Shown piece by piece: positions 33,978 to 43,592 of a stretch of 60,000 nt of DNA. The translations under genes were made by a program, and so were the position numbers. The number at the start of each line of letters is the position of its first letter. Within the stretch, counting starts at the first letter, position 1. Source of the stretch: Tubulanus polymorphus (lineage: Eukaryota > Nemertea > Palaeonemertea > Tubulaniformes > Tubulanidae); assembly GCF_964204645.1 (NCBI RefSeq), contig NC_134032.1, positions 11,528,275-11,588,274 of the forward strand. Direction: 5' to 3'. Below the pieces are notes generated by a model. It worked only from the letters and a program-made list of their open reading frames with translations, was not told where the DNA came from and did not search any database.

Positions 33978-34125
33978 GCTGCCTCGGTTCAACGCCGTTT
34001 TCACGCTTAATTAAGCTTTTGAATTGACGAATACAGCTCGTAATCGGTACGTCAGTGTTGTCACTATAAGGGGAACTCGTTCAAACCTATTTTCTCTGCA
34101 TGATTTGTAAATGAAACGATGTTCT
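33978..34125 (+). promoter_or_regulatory. Conserved block upstream of locus C (possible promoter or 5' exon)
   Basis: GGGCTGCCTCGGTTCAACGC, then CGTTTTCACGCTTAATTAAG and CTCGTAATCGGTACGTCAGT correspond to 22600-22750 upstream of locus B. It ends near GTAAATGAAACGATGTTCTA. It lies about 1.3 kb before the first coding exon of locus C; the intervening DNA differs from locus B because of insertions. Inferred to be part of the duplicated gene unit. Confidence 0.45.
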
Positions 34126-34365
34126 ATACTTGCAATTGTTGACCCCAATGGCAATTTGTTCTCCCCGCATTACAAAGGAACAGGAAGTGACGATATCGGT
34201 CGGGGATATTTCAGATCTCTCAGCTTTACCCTTTCCGGTGATTTCTGGGCCATGTTTTCTAGCCCTTTATTGGCTTATCTAATACTACGCATGCGCACTG
34301 AGTTGTGTGACTAAGAAAATTTGAGAATTTGGTAGAAGATCGAGAGAAAATTGAGCGAATATAGA

Positions 34366-34430
34366 CCGAGATTCGAACCCGGGTTAGCAGATTGCTAGCG
34401 CAGCATCTATACCACTAGATTACCGTCCAT
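34366..34430 (-). other. tRNA-like fragment (probable pseudogene or SINE head)
   Basis: On the minus strand, GGACGGTAATCTAGTGGTAT resembles a tRNA 5' half with box A/D-arm, and ACCCGGGTTCGAATCTCGG gives a good T-arm with box B (GGTTCGAATC). The acceptor stem does not pair and the anticodon stem is poor, so a functional tRNA is unlikely. Confidence 0.4.
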
Positions 34431-34472
34431 GGACTCACAAACCCGGTGGTAAATTTAAACTACAAATATAAA

Positions 34473-34515
34473 GCTAACCCTAACCCTATATAATCCTAAT
34501 CCTAACCCTCTGCTG
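34473..34515 (+). repeat. Short interstitial telomere-like CCCTAA repeats
   Basis: CTAACCCTAACCCTATATAA then TCCTAATCCTAACCCTC; about five imperfect copies of CCCTAA, the complement of TTAGGG. Confidence 0.7.
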
Positions 34516-35456
34516 GACCCTTCTCTCACCCTCTTGAGGCATTTTCTCGCTTTTAAACGGAACATTAACCCTTGATTAGTACAGCATATCGAATATAGAG
34601 CGCAGCACAATCGATCAACGCTTGGTTATTGGAAAAATACCTAGCTCCAAAAAGGTGAAACAGAGATCTGAAATATCCTAAACCGACGATATCTTGCCAA
34701 ATTTTTTTGAATTTTACCAGTTTTTCTTCCCTCTTGTAAGTATAAAGCTGGTTGGTTTTTCGGTCTAACTGCAGCCGATGTGTCCGTAAATGTAGCTTTA
34801 GGTCGAGTTTGCGCTGATGGGAATTCACAGCGTAACGCCCCTCCAAGTGTCAATTTTAATCCTGAAATATAAGGAGCGCCCATAATTTTAATTGTAGATG
34901 TCTTTTTTGGAAACATTGACACTGTTTTAGCCCCATTAAAGATTTTAACTGGCAATAAAATTGATTTTTGAAAATTCCCGATGCCTCTTCAGGATTGCAG
35001 TGACGTCATCTGTTCCGATATTTGCGGTTAGATTTAAGCATTACGGAGATAGGAGCGTTTCCAGCCTTTCTGTATAGCATAGTTAGACGAGGGGTGCGCA
35101 TTGGATCATGGGTAAAACAGTTGCATCATGGATAATTAAGATGGCAACCCCGTTGTTGTTTTTATCGTAGATTACGATTAATTTTATCATTTTTAACACC
35201 AACAAGGTCAAAGCCCATATTCAAGTGCCTGTGAACACAATCACTATTTAAGCGCTACTTGATCTTTTAACTGTATCGCTTCCAAAAATGATTAATTTTG
35301 GAAAACGATTTTAAGTGGTCTTTGATAACAGCTACCGGAATGATGATTTTGTTGTTGTTCTAGAATTAGGGATATTAACTCTTACAGTTAGGATTTGTAT
35401 GTGCAAAAGGGATTTTTTTACTTCCAAAGACTAAACTAAATTTCTTCAATTTTCAG

Positions 35457-35634
35457 AAGTTAGATAGATAGAGAAGTGACGTTAAAATGTTGCTGTTGGA
35501 TGGTGTTGAGGTGCACGTACGCGAGGATGTATTTAAAAGTTGTCTGCGTCGACACTTGGATTGGTTAGATGAATTAGTTATTGATGCTGATGATAATACC
35601 TGGTTTAGATGGATGTCTCGACGTCGAACTAAAG
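35457..35634 (+). CDS. Locus C first coding exon (49 residues)
   Basis: The acceptor CTTCAATTTTCAG ends at 35456. In-frame TAG precedes ATG 35487, so the start is credible. It encodes MLLLDGVEVHVREDVFKSCL to RRRTK and ends one base into a codon before GTTCGT at 35635. It differs from the locus B copy at only a few residues (E/D, A/V, M/L, Q/R), showing strong conservation compared with the surrounding introns. Family unknown. The stretch HLDWLDELVIDADDNTWFRW is rich in Asp and Trp and may be an interaction motif, but that is a guess. Confidence 0.78.
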
Positions 35635-35958
35635 GTTCGTCTTTAAAAACTCTATCCTCAAATTCATCGATTTTGGGCCTTGAATACAAGTTAGATTTGC
35701 TAAATCTTAAAGAATTCCTTATGAATATTGATTTAGAAATAGAAAAATGGGGTATTGGAATATTTCATCAGGTGGCAGTAATCAATTCATGGGAAAAGAC
35801 ATGCAAAAGATTGTAGCGGTTAAAATTGGCTAAATCTTATATTTACTAAGAGAAGAGATAGTAGTTATTCAACTGAGACTTTTGGAAAAGTAATGGATTG
35901 AGGTGGGTTATCCAAATTTTTGTAAGGTCACTGTAAATATATAACTTTATGTATTCAG

Positions 35959-37164
35959 ATCAGAGAAGAGGACAAATGAATCAAATGTCCGGAGATGGAG
36001 GTGTTATGTACATCGGAACAAATCAATCAAAAACTGGACAAAAAAGACGATTTGAAGTTCAAAGCAGAACGAGAACCGTCGCTCAGAATGTTTTAAAAGC
36101 TGTGAAACGTCGGAGAGGAAGTGCAGCTGCACAGGGGACGTTACCGCAGCAACGAGTTCAACAATCGCAAACAATGACGACTGTCGGGCAGCAACCGATC
36201 GGTCTGTTACCAGCTCAACAGAGAATGACGCCCAATCGAGGAGGTCGCGGAAGAGGAAGAGGACGAGGTCTACCTCCTCGTCATGTTTCACCGGCTTTGA
36301 ACATTCCTTCTGCAAATATGGAAAGTCAATCCGGAGTCCGTCAAATATCACCAGCTAATAGTTTTCGCCATCTTGATTCTCAGTTTCAACAACAGAGGAC
36401 GCCACCACGTTCAAGTACACAGACAACACCCGTTAAACCAGCTCCACCTGGTGGTGAATCGCCAAGAATATCGTTACAATCAGGAATAGACTTGAAACCA
36501 TCAGTTACAGATGTATCGCAGCAACAATTGAATGAATCTGAGAATGTTGTGTCGTCGATGGCAACAGCTCCGGTCAGCTCGGCGTCGGCGGAAACCGTCA
36601 ATTTCTCAGTTCTAGATGCGTCTGGATGTGAAATTTTATTGAACTCCGAAATCGAATCAACTTTAGAAAGTATTAAAAATGCGGAGGAGGAATCGGACGA
36701 TTCTATGATTCCTGATGATTCAAACGTTGATGCATCATCGGCATATAAAAATGAAACTAACGTTGAACAGCCGAGTGAAAGTGGATTATCGACACCCCCG
36801 CCCCCGGCGATCTCCAGCTGCGATAACGCATTAGAACAATTAGAATCGATAGTGAGTTCGGCTCCATCCTTCGGACAATTAGAAATATCTAGTAGCGCCA
36901 TTGGTGGTGAAAACATTGAACTAAAATACAGCGACCAATTAACTGATACAAATACCGCTGATATCAATACGCTTCCGGTCCAACAATCTCATCATCACCA
37001 AGGTTACGAAGAAAACGTACGTGTTAAAAATGAACCGATAAAAATAGAACCGGTTGAAATATCCTCAGGAAGCGACGATGATGAAGATTATTCAACTCAA
37101 CAGATCATACAACAACAACAACATGATCCACAACCGGGAACAAGTGGAGCTTTTGATCAGTCAG
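35959..37164 (+). CDS. Locus C constant exon 2 (regulatory region)
   Basis: The acceptor TATGTATTCAG ends at 35958; AT completes Asp, then QRRGQMNQMSGDGG, ending one base into a codon at 37164 before GTAGGTG. With exon 1 it makes about 451 constant residues. In protein order: a basic bipartite-like segment (about 78-102), an RGG-type run GGRGRGRGRG (about 144-153), a long Ser/Pro/Gln-rich disordered stretch, acidic clusters, and a tail with VKNEPIKIEPVEISSGSDDD (about 405-424). The tail holds two SUMO-attachment consensus sites (VKNE, IKIE) next to a hydrophobic-acidic SUMO-binding-like motif. No BTB or other folded domain is visible. The product is inferred to be a nuclear DNA-binding regulator whose specificity is set by the chosen last exon. 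Confidence 0.8.
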
Positions 37165-38532
37165 GTAGGTGTTAACTGCAATTTTATCTATCCTATCTAT
37201 ACAGGGTCGAGTTTCAAACACCAGATTTTGCGCATCCAAAAAGCTAGTGTAAAAATCGTCTTGATGTCAGTTCAGTTTTGCCATGAGCATTGAATTTCGA
37301 AGGTTGTTTGGGTTTTGGACGATAAGAAAATAAGAGATTTGAATTTGCTTTTGGTTTTAGAAGTAAAAATAACTGACGAATATTAAACAGCGAGTTTTTT
37401 GATTGCGGAACTGTATTCTTGAGCTCGTCCCATGCAGCACGAATGAGGTCTACGATTCTAAACCAATCATTGATTTATGAGATCAGGAGAAAATTGGCTA
37501 ACAGTTACTCAGTTCTTTTGTTCTAATAGAAATTCCGTTGTAAACAATTGTAGTTGCCTCTTCAGACATTTTATGCATGAAATTTGCACTTCCTAATTTT
37601 GGCCCACTTTGGGCGAAGCACCAGCTGATATTTGCATTTACTTTTCATCCATGTCTCTCTAAACAGAATCGGGTTTGATTTTGAAGTTTTGAAGTTCTAC
37701 TTCGATGTATACTCTCCTCGATTGACGGTTCGTAGCCTAAAAATTGACCCGAACAGAATGGAAATGATTAACTTGTGGCCCCGTGTCGGTTGTTGCAAAA
37801 TCTGCGCTATTGCGCGTTAAAGTTTTCATGGGAAATCCTGAAGATTGCAACCCCCTTAAAATCGGATCATCCAGTTTTTCCCCACAATGAGGAGTTCAAT
37901 GTATTGTATTGAAATAGATTCAATTTGTCCCACAGTTAATTGCAAGATTGTAGCTCATGACAAATGTTTCAATTCTCCTCTGTGCTTGAAGACTTTCGCC
38001 GGGGGGGGGGGGGGGGCATTGAAATCGTCAGATTGTCCGGTATTTCACCAGGTGGCATGTTGTCCCTGGGCCCTGGCTTGGAATGGTATTGAAATTGAAG
38101 TTTGGCATTCAGTTTCAAACCATTTCCTGCATAGAAATGCTTTGTATTGTAGGATTAGATTTACAGCGAGTTGTCCGTGGTTTGATTTAACTCAATAGTT
38201 GGCGATAATTAAACCGAGCTGGTTCCACTCAATGACTCAATATCAGACGCGGCATTTTGATCATGAGTCCTGCAGTGGAACTGGGTCGGCAAATGCTTTT
38301 TTTTCAGGCGACCCTTTTACACTGTATTATAACCTCGCTATCCTGATACCTAATTGATCTGCTGCAATTTTCTGGTCTAGTTGATGGGGATATTTTCAGA
38401 GGATTCTTGTACTGATACTTCGGATTCGAGCCACATGATGAGTCACGCCACCTCTGTTCGTGACCGTTAGACATTTTTCCGCCCTCGTTATCTAAACGCA
38501 TGCATGTCATCGGTTCTCGTGGCTCTTTGCAG
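37165..38532. other. Intron between constant part and first terminal exon of locus C
   Basis: Donor GTAGGTGTTAACTG at 37165 (same as locus B). A run of 16 G lies at 38001-38016. A TTTTTTTTCAG acceptor-like site at 38308 is followed by only 16 open codons without fingers, so I do not call an exon. Nothing else recognised. Confidence 0.5.
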
Positions 38533-38915
38533 GTGGCGCTTTCTCAGATGAGCCATCATTGCCATGGGAACCGATGCCTTCGCGAACTAGGCGGCCGAAC
38601 GTCAGTCGTAAAAATACCGCATCACGACGAAAAACCAACATCAACGGATCAGGGAAATATCCCTCTGCATCCAGTATTACAACAGGAGCCCCACCTGGTG
38701 GCAAATTCATGAAATTCACATGCCAATTTTGCGGGAAACCGTTCAAAGGATTTATTGATTTAGCGCGACACGAACGCGTTCATACCGGTGAACGTCCGTT
38801 TAAATGTCCGATGTGCGATTTGAGATTCACGCAGAAATCTCATCGTAAACGTCACCTGGAACGGCTTCATAACTTCAACATGGAAACATTCGCGATTCAG
38901 GAACTCGGAAACTAG
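38533..38915 (+). CDS. Locus C terminal exon C1, two C2H2 zinc fingers
   Basis: Acceptor TTCTCGTGGCTCTTTGCAG ends at 38532, a diverged form of the locus C acceptor motif. GT completes Gly, then GAFSDEPSLPWEPMPSRTRR, about 126 residues to TAG at 38913-38915. A basic leader (RTRRPNVSRKN, ASRRKTN) and a Gly/Pro spacer precede finger 1 (CQFC...HERVH, helix KGFIDLARH) and finger 2 (CPMC...HLERLH, helix TQKSHRKRH), joined by TGERPFKC. Leader element LPWEP is shared with C2 but not with later exons, so C1-C2 form their own subgroup. The stop codon lies inside the first unit of a minisatellite. Confidence 0.88.
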
Positions 38916-39055
38916 CGGACTGATTCCATAAACTAGCTGACTGATTTTACAAACTAGCAGACTGATTCCATAAACTAGCAGACTGATTCCATAAACTAGC
39001 GGACTGATTCCATAAACTAGCAGACTGATTCCATAAACTAGCGGACTGATTCCAC
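38909..39055 (+). repeat. 21-bp minisatellite, seven units, starting at the C1 stop codon
   Basis: Seven tandem copies of AAACTAGCRGACTGATTCCA plus one base. The first unit overlaps the last codons and TAG stop of C1. The unit length is a multiple of three and each copy carries the in-frame TAG, so expansion does not extend the protein. Confidence 0.92.
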
Positions 39056-39165
39056 AATGACAAAATTATTCTCGCTGAAAGATAAAGATTGATCGTTGTG
39101 AGACTCGGACGCCATCTATTAGTCATTACTGAAATTATAACAACGGTTCTCATGGCTTTTTGCAG

Positions 39166-39551
39166 GTAGCCGAATCGCTGTGCCACCTCTATTGCCATGG
39201 GAACCGTTCGACGACGTGACAATGGCGACGGTTGCTACGACTGCGCTATGGTTACCGGTAACTCCGACGATGACTCCGCCGCGTTTTAAGGACCATGCGG
39301 CGCGTTCACGCGATTCGCGCACGGCCGGTCCGGACTATTGTTCGAAGAACCCGTTGAATAAAAATAAACATCGGTGTCGGATTTGTAATAAACGGTTTTT
39401 GAAACCGTCGGGTTTGGTTCGTCACGAGCGCGTACATACCGGTGAACGTCCGTTCGCGTGTCCCATCTGTAACAGATTGTTCTCTCATAAATTTCACCTG
39501 AAAACGCACGTCGAAAAAGTTCACGGTTTCGGTAAAATTGAACCAGATTGA
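39166..39551 (+). CDS. Locus C terminal exon C2, two C2H2 zinc fingers
   Basis: Acceptor TTCTCATGGCTTTTTGCAG ends at 39165. GT completes Gly, then SRIAVPPLLPWEPFDDVTMA, about 127 residues to TGA at 39549-39551. A hydrophobic/Thr-rich leader is followed by finger 1 (CRIC...HERVH, helix LKPSGLVRH) and finger 2 (CPIC...HVEKVH, helix SHKFHLKTH) joined by TGERPFAC. Higher GC than most locus C exons. It shares LPWEP with C1. Confidence 0.88.
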
Positions 39552-39604
39552 ATTAAAGAGACGTTCCACCCTCGTACAGCAGGAGTAAGCAACGTTAACA
39601 TTTT

Positions 39605-39610
39605 AATAAA
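39605..39610 (+). terminator. Candidate polyadenylation signal for exon C2
   Basis: AATAAA about 55 bases after the C2 stop; a second AATAAAA lies near 39888. Confidence 0.5.
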
Positions 39611-40075
39611 TTATTGATTCATGTCTTGTAGTGTGTCAAAACATGTTTATTTTTATTCTAGTTGAGTTGATTTGGAAATGAATTCTATAGAAATTTGTCT
39701 AGATGTTTGTGTATTATGTTTAATTCGCAATTCTGTTACTGTATTTGTTATGAGAATTAAGCCCGGGTAGAATCTTGAAACGTTTCGAACCGTGGAATGC
39801 ATGATTCGATGTTGCAGATTCTCCCGATTGCGAAATGTCATAACTTACAATTATGAATATTTACAATAATTAGACTTGGTATGACTAAATAAAAATATAT
39901 TTAACTGAATTGTAAGATTGTCTTGTACTTTTTCGCCGAGTCTCGCTGTCCTCAAAGCTGAATACAGGTGGTCGTAGTGACGGAGTTTATTTCTGACTAG
40001 AACGCTGCATGTAAATTGGGATAATCGATTCTGTATGAGGAAAATTAAAATGCCGATTCTGATGGCTATTTGCAG

Positions 40076-40389
40076 GTTTTATGATCGGACCGGCGTGGCA
40101 CCTCGGAATTGACGCCTACCGTCGGATCGGAAATGGGCGGGCGGCACCGAGAATGTCGATGACGGTCGCGCGCGAAATGGTTAATAACGACGTACGCCGT
40201 AGACACGAGTGCGGTTTTTGCGAAAAACGTTTTCTGTCGACCGGCGATTTGAATCGACACAAGCGAATTCACACCGGCGAAAAACCGTTTAATTGTCCGA
40301 TATGCAAGCGTCGTTTCAAGCTGAAGGGGCACCTTAAAACACACATGAAACGCGTTCATAACATTGAACAGAACAAATTGAATTTTTAA
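40076..40389 (+). CDS. Locus C terminal exon C3, two C2H2 zinc fingers
   Basis: Acceptor TTCTGATGGCTATTTGCAG ends at 40075. GT completes Gly, then the leader [20 protein letters not shown], about 103 residues to TAA at 40387-40389. This is the first exon with the common locus C leader. Finger 1 is CGFC...HKRIH (helix LSTGDLNRH); finger 2 is CPIC...HMKRVH (helix KLKGHLKTH); linker TGEKPFNC. The tail NIEQNKLNF matches the tail of C4. Confidence 0.9.
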
Positions 40390-40580
40390 GGTTTTTAATA
40401 TCCAAAAAAGTGAAGATGGTACCGAGTACTGCTTGTTGATTCGAAGTTTGCGAGAAATGTTTCCGCGTATAGACTTGTTTAGTGGTCGGGATGTCTTGTT
40501 CTTAAGAGCGCCTTTCGGTAAGGGCCGTGCATTTTGTCAGTAGCAATGTGTTTATGTGTTACCAGTAAAGCCTTGTGTTA

Positions 40581-40586
40581 AATAAA
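40581..40586 (+). terminator. Candidate polyadenylation signal for exon C3
   Basis: TTAAATAAATACG about 190 bases past the C3 stop; the same sequence recurs after C4. Confidence 0.6.
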
Positions 40587-40691
40587 TACGATTAAAACAC
40601 AAAAGATTTGCTTTGCGTTTGTTTTTGCCATTCTCCACCTGCAAGACTGTCGGGGGTTTCTTTCCGCCCTTTAGCAGGTTACACATGCATC

Positions 40692-40822
40692 TGGGGCCGG
40701 TTGCTCAAAAGTTGGTTAGAGTTAACCAGTGGATAGTTGATATGGTGACAATTGAAATTTCATTGTTACTATGGTATTTAACGACTTGTTATCATTAACC
40801 AACCTTTGAGCAACTGGCCCCT
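40692..40822. mobile_element. Small MITE-like insertion between C3 and C4
   Basis: Begins GGGGCCGGTTGCTCAAAAGT and ends AACCTTTGAGCAACTGGCCC, imperfect inverted complements. It is absent from the otherwise matching intron before C5 (which runs straight from CATCTG to CTCTTTTTTGC), so it is a post-duplication insertion of about 125 bases. Confidence 0.75.
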
Positions 40823-41003
40823 GCTCTTTTTTGCTTGTTTTTGTCGTCGTTATTAAATACTTTGCTTTGTCTTTTTATGTTGTTGTTCTGCATATGGAGT
40901 GCTGACTGGGCATGAATCGACTTTAAGGTCTCTGAATAGGTAACCCCGGCTCTAGTTTTGCAATCGTAGAAAATAAAATTCGCATTCCGATGGCTATTTG
41001 CAG

Positions 41004-41401
41004 GATTTGTGATCGGACCGCCGCGGCATATCGGAATCGACGCCTACAGTCAGATCGGAATTGGGCAGAATTTGTCGGGGAGGGCAACGCCAGTTGCCCG
41101 GGAAACTGCTGATAAGGATAAGCGTCGAAAGCACGTGTGCAGTTTTTGTGGAAAGCATTTTCGATATACCAGCAATTTGAAGCGCCACGAGCGAATTCAC
41201 ACTGGCGAAAAACCATTCGAATGTCCGACGTGCGCGAAACATTTTCTGTTGACCGGAGATTTGAATCGACACATGCGAATTCATACGGGCGAAAAACCGT
41301 TCAAGTGTCCGATATGCAAGCGACGTTTCAAGCTGAAAGGGCACCGTAAAACACACATGAAACACGTTCATAAGGTCAACCAGAATGAATTGAATATTTA
41401 G
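41004..41401 (+). CDS. Locus C terminal exon C4, three C2H2 zinc fingers
   Basis: Acceptor TTCCGATGGCTATTTGCAG ends at 41003. GA completes Gly, then FVIGPPRHIGIDAYSQIGIG, about 131 residues to TAG at 41399-41401. Fingers: CSFC...HERIH (helix RYTSNLKRH), CPTC...HMRIH (helix LLTGDLNRH), CPIC...HMKHVH (helix KLKGHRKTH). The middle finger is HX3H rather than HX4H, so this exon departs from the two-finger alternation. It looks like C3 plus one extra finger. The 3' flank is shared with C3. Confidence 0.9.
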
Positions 41402-41631
41402 ATGCTGGTTTTCGATATCGAAAAAGTTGGTAATTGAGTAAATTGTTAAAGATGGTACTGAGTACAGCTTGATGATACGAACTTTGTGAGAAATGTCTCC
41501 GCGTGTAGACTCATTAAGTGGTCTATTCTTATTTTATTCTTTATTCGGTTAAGATAAGTTTTACTGATCGTGCATTTTGTCAGTAGCAATGTGTTTGTGT
41601 TACCAGTGTATAAGATTAAAGATTTATGTTA

Positions 41632-41637
41632 AATAAA
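41632..41637 (+). terminator. Candidate polyadenylation signal for exon C4
   Basis: TTAAATAAATACG about 230 bases past the C4 stop. Confidence 0.6.
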
Positions 41638-41925
41638 TACGATTGAAAGACGAAAGATTTGCTTTGCGTTTGTTTTTGCCGTTCTCCACCTGCAAGACTG
41701 TTGGGGGGTTTCTTTCCGCCCTTTAGCAGGTAACACATACATCTGCTCTTTTTTGCTTGTTTTTGTCGTCGTTATTAAATACTTTGCTTTGTCTTTTTAT
41801 GTTGTTGTTCTGCATATGGAGTGCTGACTGGGCATGAATCGGCTTTAAGGTCTCGGAACAGGTAACCCCGGCTCTAGTTTTGCAATCGTAGAAATTAAAA
41901 TTCGCATTCCGATGGCTATTTGCAG
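41638..41925. repeat. Intron segment duplicated before C4 and C5
   Basis: The roughly 300 bases before the C4 acceptor (40600-41003) and before C5 are nearly identical: GCTTTGCGTTTGTTTTTGCC, TTTTTTGCTTGTTTTTGTCG, GGAGTGCTGACTGGGCATGA and GGTAACCCCGGCTCTAGTTT. The upstream copy has one extra insertion of about 120 bases (40690-40820) bounded by the inverted pair GGGGCCGGTTGCTCAAAAGT / CTTTGAGCAACTGGCCCC, a small mobile element. Confidence 0.75.
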
Positions 41926-42734
41926 GATTTGTGATCGGACCGGTGCGGCATATCGGAATCGACGTCTACAGTCAGATTGGAAGTGGGCAGAATTTGTCGG
42001 GGAGGGCAACTCCAGTTGCCCAGGAAACCGCTGATAAGGATAAGCGTCGAAAACACGCGTGTAGTTTTTGTGGAAAGCGTTTTTCATGGACCAGCAATTT
42101 AAATCGGCACGAGCGAATTCACACCGGCGAAAAACCGCATAAATGTCCGATATGCGAGAAACGTTTCACTGTGAAATCACACTGCAACATACACGTAAAG
42201 CAGGTTCATAACGAAAAACCGTTTGAATGTCCGTTTTGCGATAATAGGTTTGATACTCCGGCTGATCGTAAACGACACAAGATAATTCACACCGGCGAAA
42301 ATCCTTGCAAATGTTCTCCTACTTGTGAGAGATGTTTTGCTGAGACAGGACAGCATGATACGAACATGCTTGCGGATCATGGAAAACCGTTTAAATGTCG
42401 GTTTTGCGATAAAGGGTTTAATTCTGCTCATGGAGTTAAACGACACGCGCGAATTCACACCAGCGGAAAACCGTTTAAATGTTCGATGTGCGACCAACGT
42501 TTCGCACAGAGATCACATTGTAAACAGCATATCAAATATGTTCATACCGATGAACGGCCGTTTGAATGTCAGTTTTGCGATAAAAGGTTTAATACTACCG
42601 CTGATTGCGATCGACACGAGCGCGTGCACACCGGCGAAAAACCGTTTAAATGTCCGACGTGCGATCAACGTTTCAGTCAGAGTGGATCCTGTAACTTGCA
42701 CATTAAACGGGCTCATTACAATGAACGACCTTGA
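41926..42734 (+). CDS. Locus C terminal exon C5, eight-finger array, truncated tail
   Basis: Acceptor TTCCGATGGCTATTTGCAG ends at 41925. GA completes Gly, then FVIGPVRHIGIDVYSQIGSG, about 268 residues to TGA at 42732-42734. Fingers in order: CSFC, CPIC, CPFC, a damaged one (CSPTC, last His context NMLADH), CRFC, CSMC, CQFC, CPTC. Odd ones are HX3H and even ones HX4H. The stop follows YNERP, where sisters read NERPFKC; two bases appear to be lost there. One more finger-like frame (LECRFCDERMRTRVH) continues out of frame. The exon remains long and probably usable. Confidence 0.82.
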
Positions 42735-42800
42735 ATGTCGGTTTTGCGATGAACGGATGAGAACTCGTGTCCATTAGGAGGAACACGAGTGCGAATTCAC
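42735..42800 (+). pseudogene. Out-of-frame finger relic after C5
   Basis: TTGAATGTCGGTTTTGCGAT, then GAACGGATGAGAACTC and CGAGTGCGAATTCACACCGG are the start and end of another finger, split from C5 by a frameshift. Confidence 0.7.
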
Positions 42801-43195
42801 ACCGGTGTAGAATCGTTTGTGTTTGTGTTATCGGTGAAAAGGCCGGTTTCCATCGACATCTCTTGCAGCATTCTGACGATGTCCCGTGCATGTATCGACG
42901 TTCTCAAAATCGAACCAACCGCGCAATGATTTCATCCTCGACTAGCAGGATACCCGTCTCGGATTGGTCGGTTGATAGGGAGACATTAACGTATCAGCGC
43001 TACAGCAATAAGAAAAATAGGTCATGAACTTCCTTAATCATAGGATATCTACCGGTAGGCTAGTTCGCTAATTTCCTCACAGAGGGAGATATTTTCCAAA
43101 ATGGCTGATGATGATTCTCCTTTCTACAAAACATCCACTGCTTTGTTTATGAAATTGTATGAAATTTATCGTAAAAAGGAGATAATAAAAGAAAT

Positions 43196-43217
43196 ATTAT
43201 TATTATTATTATTATTG
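43196..43217 (+). repeat. ATT microsatellite
   Basis: A run of ATTATTATTATTATTATTAT trinucleotides; no gene between 42800 and 43592. Confidence 0.85.
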
Positions 43218-43592
43218 TATTAGAAGTTGAATCTTTGAATGGCATGAAGGGAGGAGTTTGAATCAGACTAGTTTAGCTTGCATAGCACAATGAACAGTTA
43301 CTGGTAGTGTCATGTACCATTTAGTGAGTGCTGGATCCAGTTCCACAGTTGTGACTATAGAGTTAACTGTGAGTTAGAATTAGTTAATTTTCAATGTTTT
43401 AACTCTGAGTAAATTCTTAACTCAGAACTCATTAATGACCGCAATATTGTCACATCAACACGAAAAACGCCGCACCCGGGAATACTGACTGAGTTTCTTC
43501 TTGCGTCATGAACAGGTCACGGCGGGTACCTGCACTATTTTGTAATCATTAAAATGAAAATCTAAAGTCCGGTTTCTGGTGGCTATTTGCAG

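Larger units (their letters stand above)
34190..34700. mobile_element. Element with inverted arms, unclassified
   Basis: GACGATATCGGTCGGGGATA then TTTCAGATCTCT (34188-34220) is matched inverted by AGAGATCTGAAATATCCTAA then ACCGACGATATC (34662-34695). Between the arms lie a tRNA-like segment and telomere-like repeats. No transposase is seen. Confidence 0.45.

Noticed and set aside
34366-34430. Functional tRNA gene
   Set aside because: Good T-arm and box B, but the acceptor stem does not pair and the anticodon arm is poor; kept only as a tRNA-like fragment.
38308-38360. Extra terminal exon after the polypyrimidine acceptor at 38308
   Set aside because: Only about 16 open codons without fingers or leader similarity; no support.
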